This document shows, one piece after another, positions 24,340-35,459 of a DNA stretch of 64,000 bases. The stretch covers positions 393,501 to 457,500 of the forward strand of contig JAEMWC010000137.1 in assembly GCA_016490735.1 (NCBI GenBank), in the 5' to 3' direction. The notes under the pieces are model-generated. The model ran no database searches and had not been told where the DNA came from. It saw only the letters and a program-made list of their open reading frames with translations. How positions within the stretch are numbered: the first letter of the stretch is position 1; every line of letters starts with the position of its first letter. The position numbers and the translations under genes are program-made. The stretch comes from Pachyseris speciosa. Its lineage: Eukaryota; Cnidaria; Anthozoa; Scleractinia; Pachyseridae.

Positions 24340-27300
24340 ATGGCAGACCAAGGAAAACCTCCACCGTACAATTATGGTGCTATTCCAACAGATTCTGGCT
24401 ATCAAGCACCACCGCCATATCCCACAGGAGGTAAATTATTGACACTTTTTTTACAACTGTGACGATTATGCGGGAAGATTTGCAGGATCTTGTTGAAACC
24501 AAACCATGCGTGCGAAAATTAGCACGCTGGTAACAGCGTCTGTCATTTAGGGTTTCTCGAAGTAATGTGGCTTTTTATGAGGAGTAAATGGTTTTGCTGG
24601 TGCCAATCTTTGGGTGCTTCGACCTATTTATAATAGCTTACGTAGTTTCGAGAGGTGTTGTGTAAGAATAATTTATTTGCTTTTTTGTGAACCAACATCG
24701 TGTGTAGCTTGCTTCCGGTTCAATACTGAGCTGCAAATTGTTTTTTCTTTCATGATCAGTCATTAATGCCATTAGTACATCCTTTGAATAAGGTTTTGTG
24801 TTTATATGTTCATTATTCTGTGTCCAAACGGAAGAGCTTGGTGTGTTTCTAGAGAGGTCCTTTTAAACAATGCCTTGATACAATGGCAACCGAGATTCAT
24901 ATATATGAAACGCTGGTCAGCTTCTAACTCCTGTTTCTAAAGCTGCTATAGAAAACTATGACAATTGTATCTAATGCACATGTCACCTGCTTCCCTATGG
25001 GGTCAACCCCCTGGGCTGACCAGGGGGATTGTAAAGTCAGTCAAACAAACTGAAGGAATTTTTCCCAGGGGGGTGGGGAATCGTTCCCTGGGTGAGGTGT
25101 CTCTCAGCTGGAAATCCCTGTGACATACTTTTCAAACTTGTGAATTCCCCCACCCCCTAATCTTTGATCGTAAAACAATGTCAACATTTTCTCCTACCCT
25201 CAGGCAAAGAATCCCATCCATCTCCTTGTATTCTAAAACAGGGAGATATGTTTTAGAATACAAGGAGATGGATGGGATTCTTTGCCCGAGGGTAGGGGAA
25301 AATGTTGACATTGTTTTACGATCAAAGATTAGGGGGTGGGGGAATTCACAAGTTTGAAAAGTATGTCACAGGGATTTCCAGCTGAGAGACACCTCACCCA
25401 GGGAACGATTCCCCACCCCCCTGGGAAAAATTCCTTCAGTTTGTTTGACTGACTTTACAATCCCCCTGGTCAGCCCAGGGGGTTGACCCCATAGGGAAGC
25501 CGGATTGGTCCGGGGGGTCGACCCCACGGGGAAGCCGATGACATGTGCATAATGTCCTGTTTAAAATCTTTCATACAATTTGTTGCAATCGAGGTAGACA
25601 ATCCAGGTACTAGATTTTTGTCAGCAAGCTTAAGATCATACACCTGTATTTATTTAAACACTTATGGCAGCTGAAGAGGTTTCAAAGGTTTATTAGCAAA
25701 AAAAATCTCGCTCTCAGAAACTGAGATCTCGGCAACCACGCCAGCCCTTTCATATAAACATATCAGAATTTTTACAAAGCATTTAGTGGTATAAGGCCCC
25801 GGGGGGTACTCCCACATATGGGCTATATAGGAATATGCCACGGGATAGGGTATGGTTTTTGAGGTTCTCGATCCTTAAATAGGGTATCATTTTTTGCCCA
25901 TTTTGGCTTAGTGTTCCCTGTGTGATCCTTACATAGGGTGCCTAAATTGTATCAGCTAAAAGATACCCAGCTAAATGAAAAACAAATGATAAATTTTGTG
26001 TTTTTCTGCAGCGGTAAGCTGTTGTTTGGATCGTTCCCTATTGGCCTGACAAATCTAGCTTTTGTTTCACGCCAATTCTTTCCCGTTTTTTTTTTTTTTT
26101 TTTTTGTTTTGTTTTGTTTTTGTTTTTGCATTTGGGCCTTAAATAGGGTGTCAATTTTCGTTTGCTTCATCCTTAAATAGGGTCAGGGTTTCACACCCTT
26201 CGCAGTACACACCTATCCATAATTTATGGGTATTAGGCGAGATCTCAGAAACTGGGCTACCCCGGTCAACCAGGCTCGTATGAAGAGGCCCTGAATCCTT
26301 TCTCACAAATGCCTACTCAATGGAGTAGTTGTTTATGTTCCCTAAAATTGACTGGCCACATACACAGACTATGACTGTGACTATGACACAACGTGACACT
26401 TCTCTATTTGTTTCAAGTGAACTCTGTGTTGATGATCTCCAAACCGATACCAGAAATGATCAAATCTTCAAAGAATTAACAGCCTCTTGTTTGCAGTTAA
26501 CTCTGTGTTTACCTCTAAACCCAAACCATAAATGATTAAATCTTCAAAGAATTAGCTTCCAAAAGAAACTCTTCTCAGAGAAACTGCTTGGAATAAAACC
26601 CAGAACATATCTTTTCAAATGAGCTTCCTTTGAAAGCTGCCTGTATCAAATCTAAAATCTGCCCATGACCTGTGTTCACAGTGGGTGTTTTGGTCAAGTT
26701 CCAAGGCTCACTGGATCTTTGTTCATAATGAAGTTTTACAGAAGAGTAGTTCAAAATGGAACTTTAAATTTATTCTCTACCAATGCAACCAGTATGATTT
26801 TGCATGGGTGGAGGAACATTTGCACACTTTGTTATCCTTAAAACTATTAGGTTTGAGTGGTGTTGTACATGTAGCACTGGGAAATGTTTCAAGATAACAT
26901 GATGTAAATTTTTTTAGGAGGGTATCAGGCACCAGGCAGGCCTGCAGCATACCCCCCACAGCCACAGCCCTACCCACAACCACAGCCATACCAATCTCCA
27001 CCTCCACCTTCAACCACGACTATCATCACACAGCCTGTAGGCACAGTATTTGTGAACATGCATTTTGGCGAGTCTCCAGTCAGTATGGTTTGCCCACATT
27101 GCCAGACGCATATTATTACATGCACTACGTATCAGGATGGGACCTTGACATGGCTTGCCTCTGGGGCTCTCTGTCTCCTAGGGTAAGGCTCTTTGTACTT
27201 CTTACAATGATCAATGCAGTTCTTTTGTTGGTGCTCATTTGTATTTTTTTAAATTAATTACTGGTCAACAATTAAAATAGCATTTCCCAGTGGCAAAACT

Positions 27301-28693
27301 GAAAATGCAAAGTAGGGCAGCGATTTCAATAAGTTTTGAAATAGCCATCTGAGTTAAATAAAGTAGGCGGCAGCCTGATGAATTTTTTTAAATAATTTGA
27401 GTGAAAACATGGACAAAGTAGGCGGCAGTGAGAGGTAAATTCTGACAAAGTAGGTGGCAATTTTCTCTGGTTGCCGGTTTCTAATGAAACCCCTGGTAGG
27501 GTTGTAAAACAGCACATACCAAAATTTTAGGTCGCTGTAACCAGTTTATATTAGTAGATCAGTTAATTTGTCCCTATTCTGGCAGTGAAGATATATCTTA
27601 TTAGATGGTTTGGCATTTAGTTTTACAGACTGTAGTATTTTGACAAACCCATTGGGCAAGTCAAAACACAAACATTGAGTAAAAATACTCAGTGATACTA
27701 CATGCCAAAACATCTCATAAGAGTCATATATTATCCAACTTGTATTGCAAACAAAGAATTTAAAGAAAGAAATACTTTTTAAGGAAAGTGTGACAGGTTT
27801 TGCATAGGGCGCGTGGTGAAAAAAACCCTGTAAAATAGGTTTTCTACAATACAAATATTCAAATGTACAATATTGCTGAATATTTGTACTCATCTCATGT
27901 GTTTTCTGTACAATAACAGAGTTGGATAAATAAGTGCCGAGCATACATGTACTTCTATGTATATTTTAGAAATGTTATTAAGGGTTATGTTTTGTTATTT
28001 ATAAATTTCCACCCTACATGTTTATCCTGAAGTGCAATAAAAGTGACAACTGTGAGTGAACATCTATCAGTGTCAGCTTGGGCAGATCATTACTGTTAGG
28101 CCACCATGAAAGAAATTTAAAAAAATTGCATCACTCAGGATCTGGTGGGAGGGTCTTTTGGTCAGATCCCCTTTTTAAATCTGAACTTAGGAAAACAGCG
28201 GCTATACGGCTATCAATATCAGCTGTGCTGAAGCTGAGTGACGCTTCTGACTTGTTAGCATCCTGGAACCTCAGGTCAGAGGACTGAATGCAATTATGAC
28301 ATTTTGACACTGTCAATATATGGAGTATTGTTTATCAGCAATCACAAGAGAACAGGGTTTCAAAGACCTCCTCAAAATGACTTTTTATCGAGTGTAAAGA
28401 TGCGGAAAAAATGAGAAAATGCTGGAGTTTGCAATGGCATCTCTTCCTTTGAAGTTTGAATGTTCAAATTCACATGCCGGACCTCCTCTCTCTGAAATTC
28501 CTTGGTGCACCCTTGTGTGCGATAGTCTCAAAGAATCCTTCGTTGTTTTCCACAGTTTTTGTTTACTTTTCATTTTCTTTACAGCTGCTGGCTAGGTTGT
28601 TGTTTGATTCCTTTCTGCTTGGATGGCTGCAAGGATGTCATCCATTCCTGTCCAAACTGCCATGCAAGGCTTGGAAGTTACCGTCGCATGTGA
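24340..28693 (+). CDS. LITAF-domain protein (LITAF/CDIP1-like)
   Basis: Three coding exons, 24340-24430, 26918-27182 and 28585-28693, 465 nt including the stop, predicting 154 residues. The N-terminal half is rich in Pro, Tyr and Gln (PPPYNYGAIPTD, YPPQPQPYPQPQPYQ), with PPxY-like words that in this family recruit NEDD4-type ubiquitin ligases. The C-terminal LITAF domain has a first zinc-binding CPHCQTHIIT (about residue 89), a hydrophobic membrane-embedded region ([27 protein letters not shown], about 107-133) and the second knuckle CPNCHARLGSYRRM. Such proteins are anchored on the cytosolic face of late endosomes and lysosomes through the hydrophobic helix. All junctions (GGAG|GTAAAT, TTTTAG|GAGG, GG|GTAAGG, TTTACAG|CTG) keep the frame. 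Intron 1 contains a large foldback (24974-25550). The paralogue (LITAF or CDIP1) cannot be settled by eye. Confidence 0.93.
24974..25550. mobile_element. Large foldback element, 252-bp arms of equal length
   Basis: Arms at 24989-25240 and 25249-25500 are inverse copies of identical length around an 8-nt loop (GGGAGATA). I see only scattered single-base differences. Outside these, the termini ATGCACATGTCA (24974) and TGACATGTGCAT (25550) also pair. The right arm has an extra, partly diverged second copy of its outermost ~40 bp (GGTCGACCCCACGGGGAAGC, 25515-25534), which accounts for the asymmetric 25501-25536 segment. No coding frame. It sits in intron 1 of the LITAF-like gene. Confidence 0.88.
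25795..26240. repeat. Dispersed repeat with AAATAGGGT words
   Basis: Starts near CCCCGGGGGGTACTCCCA and contains at least five TTAAATAGGGT/ACATAGGGT words plus a (T)20-(GTTTT)n run at 26088-26125. The style (interspersed short direct words, no ORF) is of a repetitive non-coding element. Only one copy lies here, so this call rests on composition. Confidence 0.4.
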
Positions 28694-28794
28694 ACCTGTC
28701 CTTCTGTTCTCGTGATAATTTATGTGCAGCACAGTTCTTGGCCCTTTTCAGAACTTGGTTCCAAAGGTTGTTACGTTTTTTTTTTTTCTTCTAA

Positions 28795-28800
28795 AATAAA
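28795..28800 (+). promoter_or_regulatory. LITAF-like gene poly(A) signal
   Basis: AATAAA about 100 nt after the stop codon, preceded by a T-rich run. It is the first canonical signal downstream of the LITAF-like coding end. Confidence 0.65.
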
Positions 28801-29147
28801 ATGTACAATACACCTAGCTGGTTTTAAGATTTTACACTTGAGAAGAAAGTAGTATGGTATGTTAGCTGGAATTGCTTTCTTAAATACGTTTCTCATTATG
28901 GTATTTGCATTATTTCTACCAATGTTGGTGTGGTATAAAAATGTATTTGGATCTTTCTTTCAGACTATGTTGGCACAATGAATCTCAGTTGACTCTCTCT
29001 GCTTGTTAGCAGCCACTCTGTAGTGAGGGGCCATCTTCGGTTATTGAGCATTATGCTATGAAATTCCTTTTGAATAGTTTTTGGCCTATCAGTGCATTTG
29101 GAATTCTTGAACGTAATCGTTTTTCCCAGATGGCTATATTTCTGATG

Positions 29148-29287
29148 ACTAGGATGATCAGTCGTAACCAGTGAGCCAGTCGTAATTTCCATAATCATGG
29201 GGAGAAAGTATTTTAGTACTAGGATGATCAATTGTAACCAGTGAGCCAGTCATAATTTCCATAATCATTGGGAGAAAGTACCTTAGG
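29148..29287. repeat. Two-copy tandem repeat, 70-bp unit
   Basis: ACTAGGATGATCA starts at 29148 and again at 29218; the two units differ at only a few positions (for example CAGTCGTAACC against CAATTGTAACC). No third copy was seen. Confidence 0.9.
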
Positions 29288-29397
29288 ATATCTTTATATT
29301 ACAAGCAGCTTACAATGCTGACTACAGTTACTGTAACGGTTAAAGGACTACATTATGACTTATATCTTCAGTGAAATGCATTCTACAAAAACTTATA

Positions 29398-29721
29398 CAG
29401 TCGAACCTCGATTATCCGGACTTGCCAGGGCTGGAGTAATTAGTCTGGATAATTGAAAATGTGAATATTAATGAAACAAAACACATTAAACTGAATCAAT
29501 TAGGAAATCAGAATTTAATGCGATAATGTACTGTATTGTAAAAGCAAACTTCATGCAAACACTTTGGCCTAAAACGTTCACTCTTTGGAAGGAAAACAAA
29601 TCAATGCCTGAATTAAAAATAAGTCATAATGATGGTTTCTAGTGATCTTCATTATGCCTTGTTAAATCCACGAAAGAATCTGGGACGAGAGGAAATAATC
29701 CGGATAATTGAGGTTTGACTG
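29398..29721. mobile_element. pogo/Tigger-type MITE, copy 1
   Basis: CAGTCGAACCTCGATTATCC at the left and its inverse (GGATAATTGAGGTTTGACTG) at the right, each bounded by TA. Ends of this form are known from pogo/Tigger-derived MITEs. 324 bp, AT-rich interior, no ORF. A related copy lies at 56654-57023. Confidence 0.85.
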
Positions 29722-30349
29722 TAGCTGAATCAAAAGATGGTGACCTAGCTTGGAAAAATAAAAATAAAATTGTTTTTCTTTCTTTTGCAAAGCTGTCTGA
29801 TACTCAAATTTTTTTTTTTTTTTCACTTTTTTTGTTTTGGACTTTTAATGATCCTTTTTTGGCAAGGCTAGCTACAAGCTAACTCTTAAATTCTGATTTG
29901 TCTGAAAAATATTGGTACATGTATGGAAAGATCTGTTGTCTTGTACATATACCTATTAGAGTCTTGGGGCAATAGATCTTTTATTTCGAGACCTCAATCA
30001 GTTGTGGATTTCATGACTTTTATTACTTGGTGCCACCCATACCCCTGAGGGGCAAATTGGCATGTAATTCTGGTCCTTTACTGGATGCCCATCTTCTTCT
30101 TATGTAATGTTTAATAAATGAGCAGGAGTGTTTTATCATGTTTAAAACACGAGGCACAGCCGAGTGTTTTAGGACTTGATAAAATACGAATTGTGGATTT
30201 ATTGAACAGCTTAAAAAACGTTACTGTATATCTATCCATTCTTACGCTAAAATTTAGATTTGGGGTTATTTTTGCCTAGAAAATCGGATGTAAAATTTGG
30301 CCATGTCTTTATCAGATATAAAGACACTCATTAAAAATTGATTTCTTTT

Positions 30350-30912
30350 GTATTTCCTTCATGAGTTATTAATGACTTTTGTAAAGAAATTGTCAATACC
30401 CTTGTTTATGCCATGCTGTATGCCTGTTTCACACAAAGGCCTTTCAAAAAGTGCTTGAAAGACTTCCTGATTGTGTAGCTCAAGAGAATCTAAAACATTC
30501 AGGCACTTTGCATGCCTTTCGTTATCATCTAAAATCCTCCATTCCTGAAACATGTCATCTTTGCACTTAATTGAAACTAATATTCTGTACTCTCTTTTGT
30601 CTTCATTGTAAAAAGGACACTGGTGCTAAATGGTAGATTATGACCAAAATGTAGATCAAGTTATTCACTAGGTTATTCTTAACATATTTTTACAGTACAT
30701 AGAGTATTAAAAAATAGATCTTGGAGAAAGGACCTTGCTAAATTTACTACCTTCACACTGTGAACTATTAACTTAACATGACTTTCTTTGTCTTGGATTT
30801 GTAACATGCCAGTTTCATTAACAGCAACTTGTAAAATTATTGACTGTTCAGTGAAATGTAATTCTGGAGCAAAAGAATTTTCAACGTGGAGAAGATCATT
30901 GCAGCTATACAA
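30350..30912 (-). other. Unidentified minus-strand coding-like frames
   Basis: Two neighbouring open frames look protein-like. 30912-30679 reads on from MYSCNDLLHVENSF through QSIILQVAVNETGMLQI to LARSFLQDLFFN. The second, open from about 30629 after a TTTAG that could be an acceptor, reads CPFYNEDKREYRILV, CKDDMFQEWRILDDNERHA, LDSLELHNQEVFQAL and stops at 30359. The charged, balanced composition differs from the AT-driven random frames around it. I recognise no family. It could be exons of an unfinished gene model, or a decayed transposon or retro-copy. Confidence 0.35.
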
Positions 30913-31102
30913 GCCTTTTTAGTAGTTGAAATAGAAATTTAATGTGTGCTCATAGTTTTGTGCTTTTTGCATAGTATTTGTTGGTGTTAGCTATAGTTTG
31001 CTATTTTCTTGAAATGGCATGCATGGTAGGGCTGGGGAAAACTGGAAGAAATAAAGCAATCGTGAAAAAAAGAGGTTGGATCCTCTACGGAAGCAGTTAG
31101 CC

Positions 31103-31262
31103 TGTTACAGGCGTTCAGATAGCGAGGTGAAAATAAAGTGGCAAAAAGTGGAGGGGTGGGGGGTGGTGTGCTTGGGACAGGCAGCGGAAATCCCAAGCTC
31201 CCTCCATTTTCCAGCATCTTTTTTTCACCTCGCTCTGCCGGTACATCTGAACGCCTGGAGCA
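31103..31262. mobile_element. Small TIR element
   Basis: TGTTACAGGCGTTCAGATAG at the left and CATCTGAACGCCTGGAGCA at the right, with GCGAGGTGAAAA and its inverse just inside. About 160 bp with a G-rich centre and no coding capacity. Confidence 0.65.
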
Positions 31263-31833
31263 CGCTAGGAAGCAGTTATGTAGGAACAAATAATTTGTCA
31301 TGGTACAGGAAAATGGAGCTGAAAGCAATATTATTGTGTTCCCACTTACTTCCTCTTCCTCCTCCAATAAAATTTAGAGTATTTTAATGATTCTTTAATA
31401 TGTTACTTGTTTTGGAGAAGAGAATTAATTACTGAATAAAAGAAAGTCCTAAAGAATTAAAAGGAGTGTTTTGGTGTAAGCATTACCCCACCACCACGGG
31501 AGAACATGTGAGTATCAGGGTTCCAGATAAGCTTTTAAGGCAGGGTGTCAACAAGGAATTCCAACGGGTCAAATTCCCACTGTTCCCACCAAAGCATCAT
31601 AAATTTTCTATTAAGTAATCTGTTGGGTCGTGTAGCTGACCTTGTCGGGTTTTTGACCTGAGACCGCCCTCTTATCTGGAACGCTGAGAATATTGTGAGA
31701 CTTCAAGCCGCCGAGTCGAGTTGGGGAACAGCTTGCGGGCCTACACATACACGTCTGAATCAATATTGTCGAAACTCTCTTTTATAACGAATTGGCACGT
31801 CACGCTAAGTGTTATCAGTGTTCTGCAATCATG

Positions 31834-32184
31834 CAGGGGCGTAGCTAGCCTGCGTACAGTCGTCTCCATGGAGACGGCTGCACGCTGGCTGAGGCGTAGC
31901 TCGTGCTTACCTGAAAAAGTCGAAAATGAAAAGAAATAAAGCTAACTAAAATAACAAAGCAAATAAATAAAAGACATTAACTCCGCTTGGTTTTTCTTTG
32001 AATTTTTGTTTATAAAACAACGGACGGTGTTTTTCCTGAATGTCATGTTCCACAGAGAAGCGACGTGGCTTATCTGTGGACCATTTTTTTCTTTTTTTGG
32101 GGGGGGGGGGATGGGGGGTTTGCGGTGGAGGGGAAGGGTTAGAAAACTGTGCGTACATCTGGAAAAATCCTAGCTACGCTCCTG
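31834..32184. mobile_element. Non-autonomous hAT-like element, copy 2
   Basis: CAGGGGCGTAGCTAGCC at the left and TAGCTACGCTCCTG at the right, the same end type as 3028-3869. The interior has a poly-G run (32099-32110) and no ORF. No exact 8-bp duplication seen. The two copies share ends but not obvious interior. Confidence 0.65.
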
Positions 32185-32410
32185 TCATAATCTAAGGGGA
32201 ACAATGCTGCGAAGTGCATGCTTTGGCAGTATGCAAAAGGTACCCAATTAGCTAAATAATTCCCTTTCTCAGATCTTTACTGAGATTGACGTTCATAACA
32301 ATGATGAAATTAAAAAACAAGCGCAATGATAACAATAACATTAATGATTTTGGTCCCCGTATCATCGTTTTAAACACTTCCCAGAACTGATCGGCAAATT
32401 ATACTGTGAG

Positions 32411-33860
32411 ACCGTGAACAGGCTCCCCTGTCGACGCTCGATTCACATGCACAGAAAGCAACCAGCAACTTCCGTTTAAAAGCGGTTCTTCCTGGACTTA
32501 TTTCTGAAGACCAAACAGGTTTTATAAAAGGTAGAAATATAAGCGAGAACATCCGCACCATTGACGGCATCATCAAATACACGGCAGAAAACAATATCCC
32601 AGGGATTCTTCTCTTCCTTGATTTCGAGAAAGCTTTCGATACACTAGAGTGGTCTTTCATAATCAGAACATTGCAACATTTTGGTTTGGGCTCATCGCTT
32701 TTACAGTGGATCAATATCTTCTACTGTGATATTGAAAGCTGTATCTTGAATAATGGCTGGTCAAATAACTTCTTCCAACTTAGCAGAGGAGTTAGGCAGG
32801 GTTGCCCTCTATCGCCCTATCTATTTGTCCTCTCCGTTGAAGTAGTTGCCGAAGCTATCCGAAGGAGAAAAGAAATCGGTGGTATAGAGATAAACCAGAA
32901 GCTTGATTCCAATAAAAGCGAGCAGCCAATATCATGCCAGGAAAAATGGAAGAGGGATGTAATGTCTGGCTCAAACGAGGCTTTTAATTGGAAAATGGCT
33001 TACCAAACACCCTTTAAGTGCACCAAGAACTCTAAGCTTATTTATATTAATTTCAAATTTCTACATCGTCGTTTAGCAACTAATAATTTTTTGCAAAAAA
33101 TAGGAATAAAAGACAATGACAAATGCACTTTTTGTCATAACGAAAGAGAAACCTTAATACACCTTTTCTGGGAATGTGTAAAAACAAAATCTTTTTGGGC
33201 TGATATTTCCACATGGATAAAATCTTGTCAAATTCCCTTACAAAGTAACCAAGTAACTATAGAGACAGCCTTGGGTCTGAGGCCAGATAACTCGAATTAC
33301 AAACTCCAAATTAATTTCTTATGCCTAACTGTAAAGTATTTTATCTGGCTATGCCAATCAAAAGGGCAAGACCCCAAAATACTAAGCTTTTTGCATTTTA
33401 TAAAGCAATGCTATGAAATAGAAAAGAGCGGTAAAACAGCAGCAAAGAAATGGAATCTCTTTCTGCCCAACCTACAACTTGAAACTTAAGTCTCCACGAC
33501 ATCCTTTTTCTTTTTTTGCAGTTTCGCTTTATGACCCTATGCTCTGAGCTGGCAGCACTTCCCCCACAGTTTTTCTTGTACTATACGTAGCGTAAGTAAT
33601 TGTAATGTATAGCGAGCTACCTTAAAATAAGTATTTATTGTTTTTGTAACATAAGGCAAATAATGTTAATAATTCAGTGACAAGAAATCCTTGTGTGAGC
33701 TCAAAAATCAAATATAGTCTTGTCTGTAAATCTAGTATTGTAGTAATGCGTTAGTCTTGTCAGTAATGTTAGTATTGTTAGTAATTTTTGTTTAATTAGC
33801 CAATATTGTTAGTATTGTAAGCAATGTCAGTGACTTAAATAAATAAATAAATAAATAAAA
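32411..33860 (+). pseudogene. LINE fragment with internal deletion of the RT core
   Basis: One frame stays open from about 32411 to the stop at 33487-33489. It reads EDQTGFIKGRNISENIRTID, FLDFEKAFDTLEWSF, GVRQGCPLSPYLFVL and RRKEIGGIEI, then near 32900 jumps to sequence typical of the C-terminal region: NSKLIYINFKFLHRRLATNN, CTFCHNERETLIHLFWEC. The catalytic (F/Y)xDD block, thumb and connection are gone, so it cannot be an active RT. A 3' UTR and an (AAATA)n tail (33838-33860) follow. It differs from the LINE at 7484-13490, though it belongs to the same general L1/Tx1-like class. Confidence 0.82.
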
Positions 33861-35459
33861 CTTCCGTTTAAAATGGATTTTAAATTCAACTTCATGGGAG
33901 TGAAAGTTTCATATATTTAAATAAATAAATAATAATAAATAATAACCTTTCTTTACCCTCGGCAGTATTTATAGTACAAAGGCTAGTTGGGCCGAGCAAA
34001 TACAGAAAGAAATAATTCAAATAAACATAACATGATAAGAATCCCAATGGGCCGGAGGTAAACCAGTTGACTATTTACAGGGATGAAGTCCTATTTCCTA
34101 CATGTCTTGAGTTACTTGGACACGTAGAAGTGTTCTTCTAGGTTTAATACCCATTAGTGATTACTCGCTGTCTGATTGTATTTACTGATTGTCAAAAAAG
34201 TTGAAAGTTGATATGTTGGCAAATCAAATCGTAGAAACAATGATGAACAAATAAACGTAGCGTTATAAGGATATTCATGAGACTTTGTACAAGTATTCAC
34301 GGCGACAGCAAAGCAGCCAGAAATAGCAATGATATCCCTGTCCATATTTAGACTTTTTCCGCTCTCGGTGTGATTAATTTATGATTTTTCAATTCATTTT
34401 TTAAAACCCAAGACAGCAACCCGTGGTAACCGCAAAATTATTTGGTTTTTTTTTCTCTTTTAAGTGAGGTGGATTACGAAGGAGGTCACAACGCAAATTG
34501 AAAGCTCATGAACTTAAATTAATGTAAAGAGAGCAGGACAAGTATGCCATATATTAATTAAAATTGTGAGCAAATTTTTGGAATTCCTCGCATCATAGAG
34601 AATAACATTTAAATAGAAAGTGCTGACAGGTTTGCGTACGCGTTACGCTCGTAAACTACAGGTGACCTGAAGTTAAACTTACAGTAATGTATGCTTAACT
34701 TGTGCACCGGTTTTCTCGATTTTCAAACAATCATAAAATTCCAATCATGAATTTGTGTTAACATGACAACTCTCATATAATGACTAAGGGAAAACTGTCA
34801 GGGAAGATAAGGCTTTCATTTTGTGTAAAAGGTTTTTTTGACAAAAGGATATTGATGGTTGATTGAAAGTATTTGTGGCCGGCATCACTACACATCCGGC
34901 AATGAGTTTAAGTTAGGCTTATCACGCTAGAATTCCTAGACAAATTTTCTCGCTTTGACGGTGATGATAGTTTGAAAGAGATAAGTGACGTGAGTCGCTG
35001 AGGGCTATCAGACGCTTTCATTTCCTTCGATGTAGTTCTCAAACTTCGTCAGACTTGCATCACCATTTATAGAATAATTCATATTTCGGTTTATATCTTT
35101 GTTCTTTTAAAGGGAAGTGAAATATTTAAATAAGGCGTTACTTTCGTCATCGTCATTTTTCACACCCACTTCCTTTACACACAACTAATGACATCACTGA
35201 TAAGAGTTGTTGTGGCGGGAAATGCAACTCGCTGCCAAGCAGCCAATTGGATAACCTTTGGTAAATAACCTTTATCAGGAGCGAAGAATCTGATTGGTTC
35301 GCAAGGAACCCTAAAATTCAGATCACGTGACGTAATTAAAATAGCAGAGAAAGCCTTTTGCGTCTTCCAGAGCTGTTGTCCCTCTGCCATTTGGTAACGA
35401 TTTCGAAATTATTTTGGGGTTATTAACTGAGAGAGTTTAGAGAGTTTGAAGGAGTAGGT
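33861..35459. promoter_or_regulatory. Upstream region of the 4.1 gene
   Basis: No gene seen. It should contain the promoter of the protein 4.1 gene. The last 250 bp before the ATG are less AT-rich, with CACGTGACG (about 35325-35333); no TATA box is evident. Earlier parts hold only AT-rich simple sequence (AAATAAATAA near 33919-33942). Confidence 0.35.

Noticed and set aside
26088..26125. Poly-T/GTTTT run as a retroelement tail
   Set aside because: No element body with target duplications could be tied to it; it lies inside a dispersed repeat.
27546..27944. 132-codon minus-strand frame in LITAF-like intron 2
   Set aside because: It has a Phe/Ser/Leu/Ile-heavy composition expected of AT-rich random DNA and no recognisable motif. 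It could be coding, but nothing supports it.
28965..29231. 88-codon minus-strand frame overlapping the tandem repeat
   Set aside because: Its N-terminal part runs through the 70-bp tandem repeat and is not shared in frame by both units. No motif.
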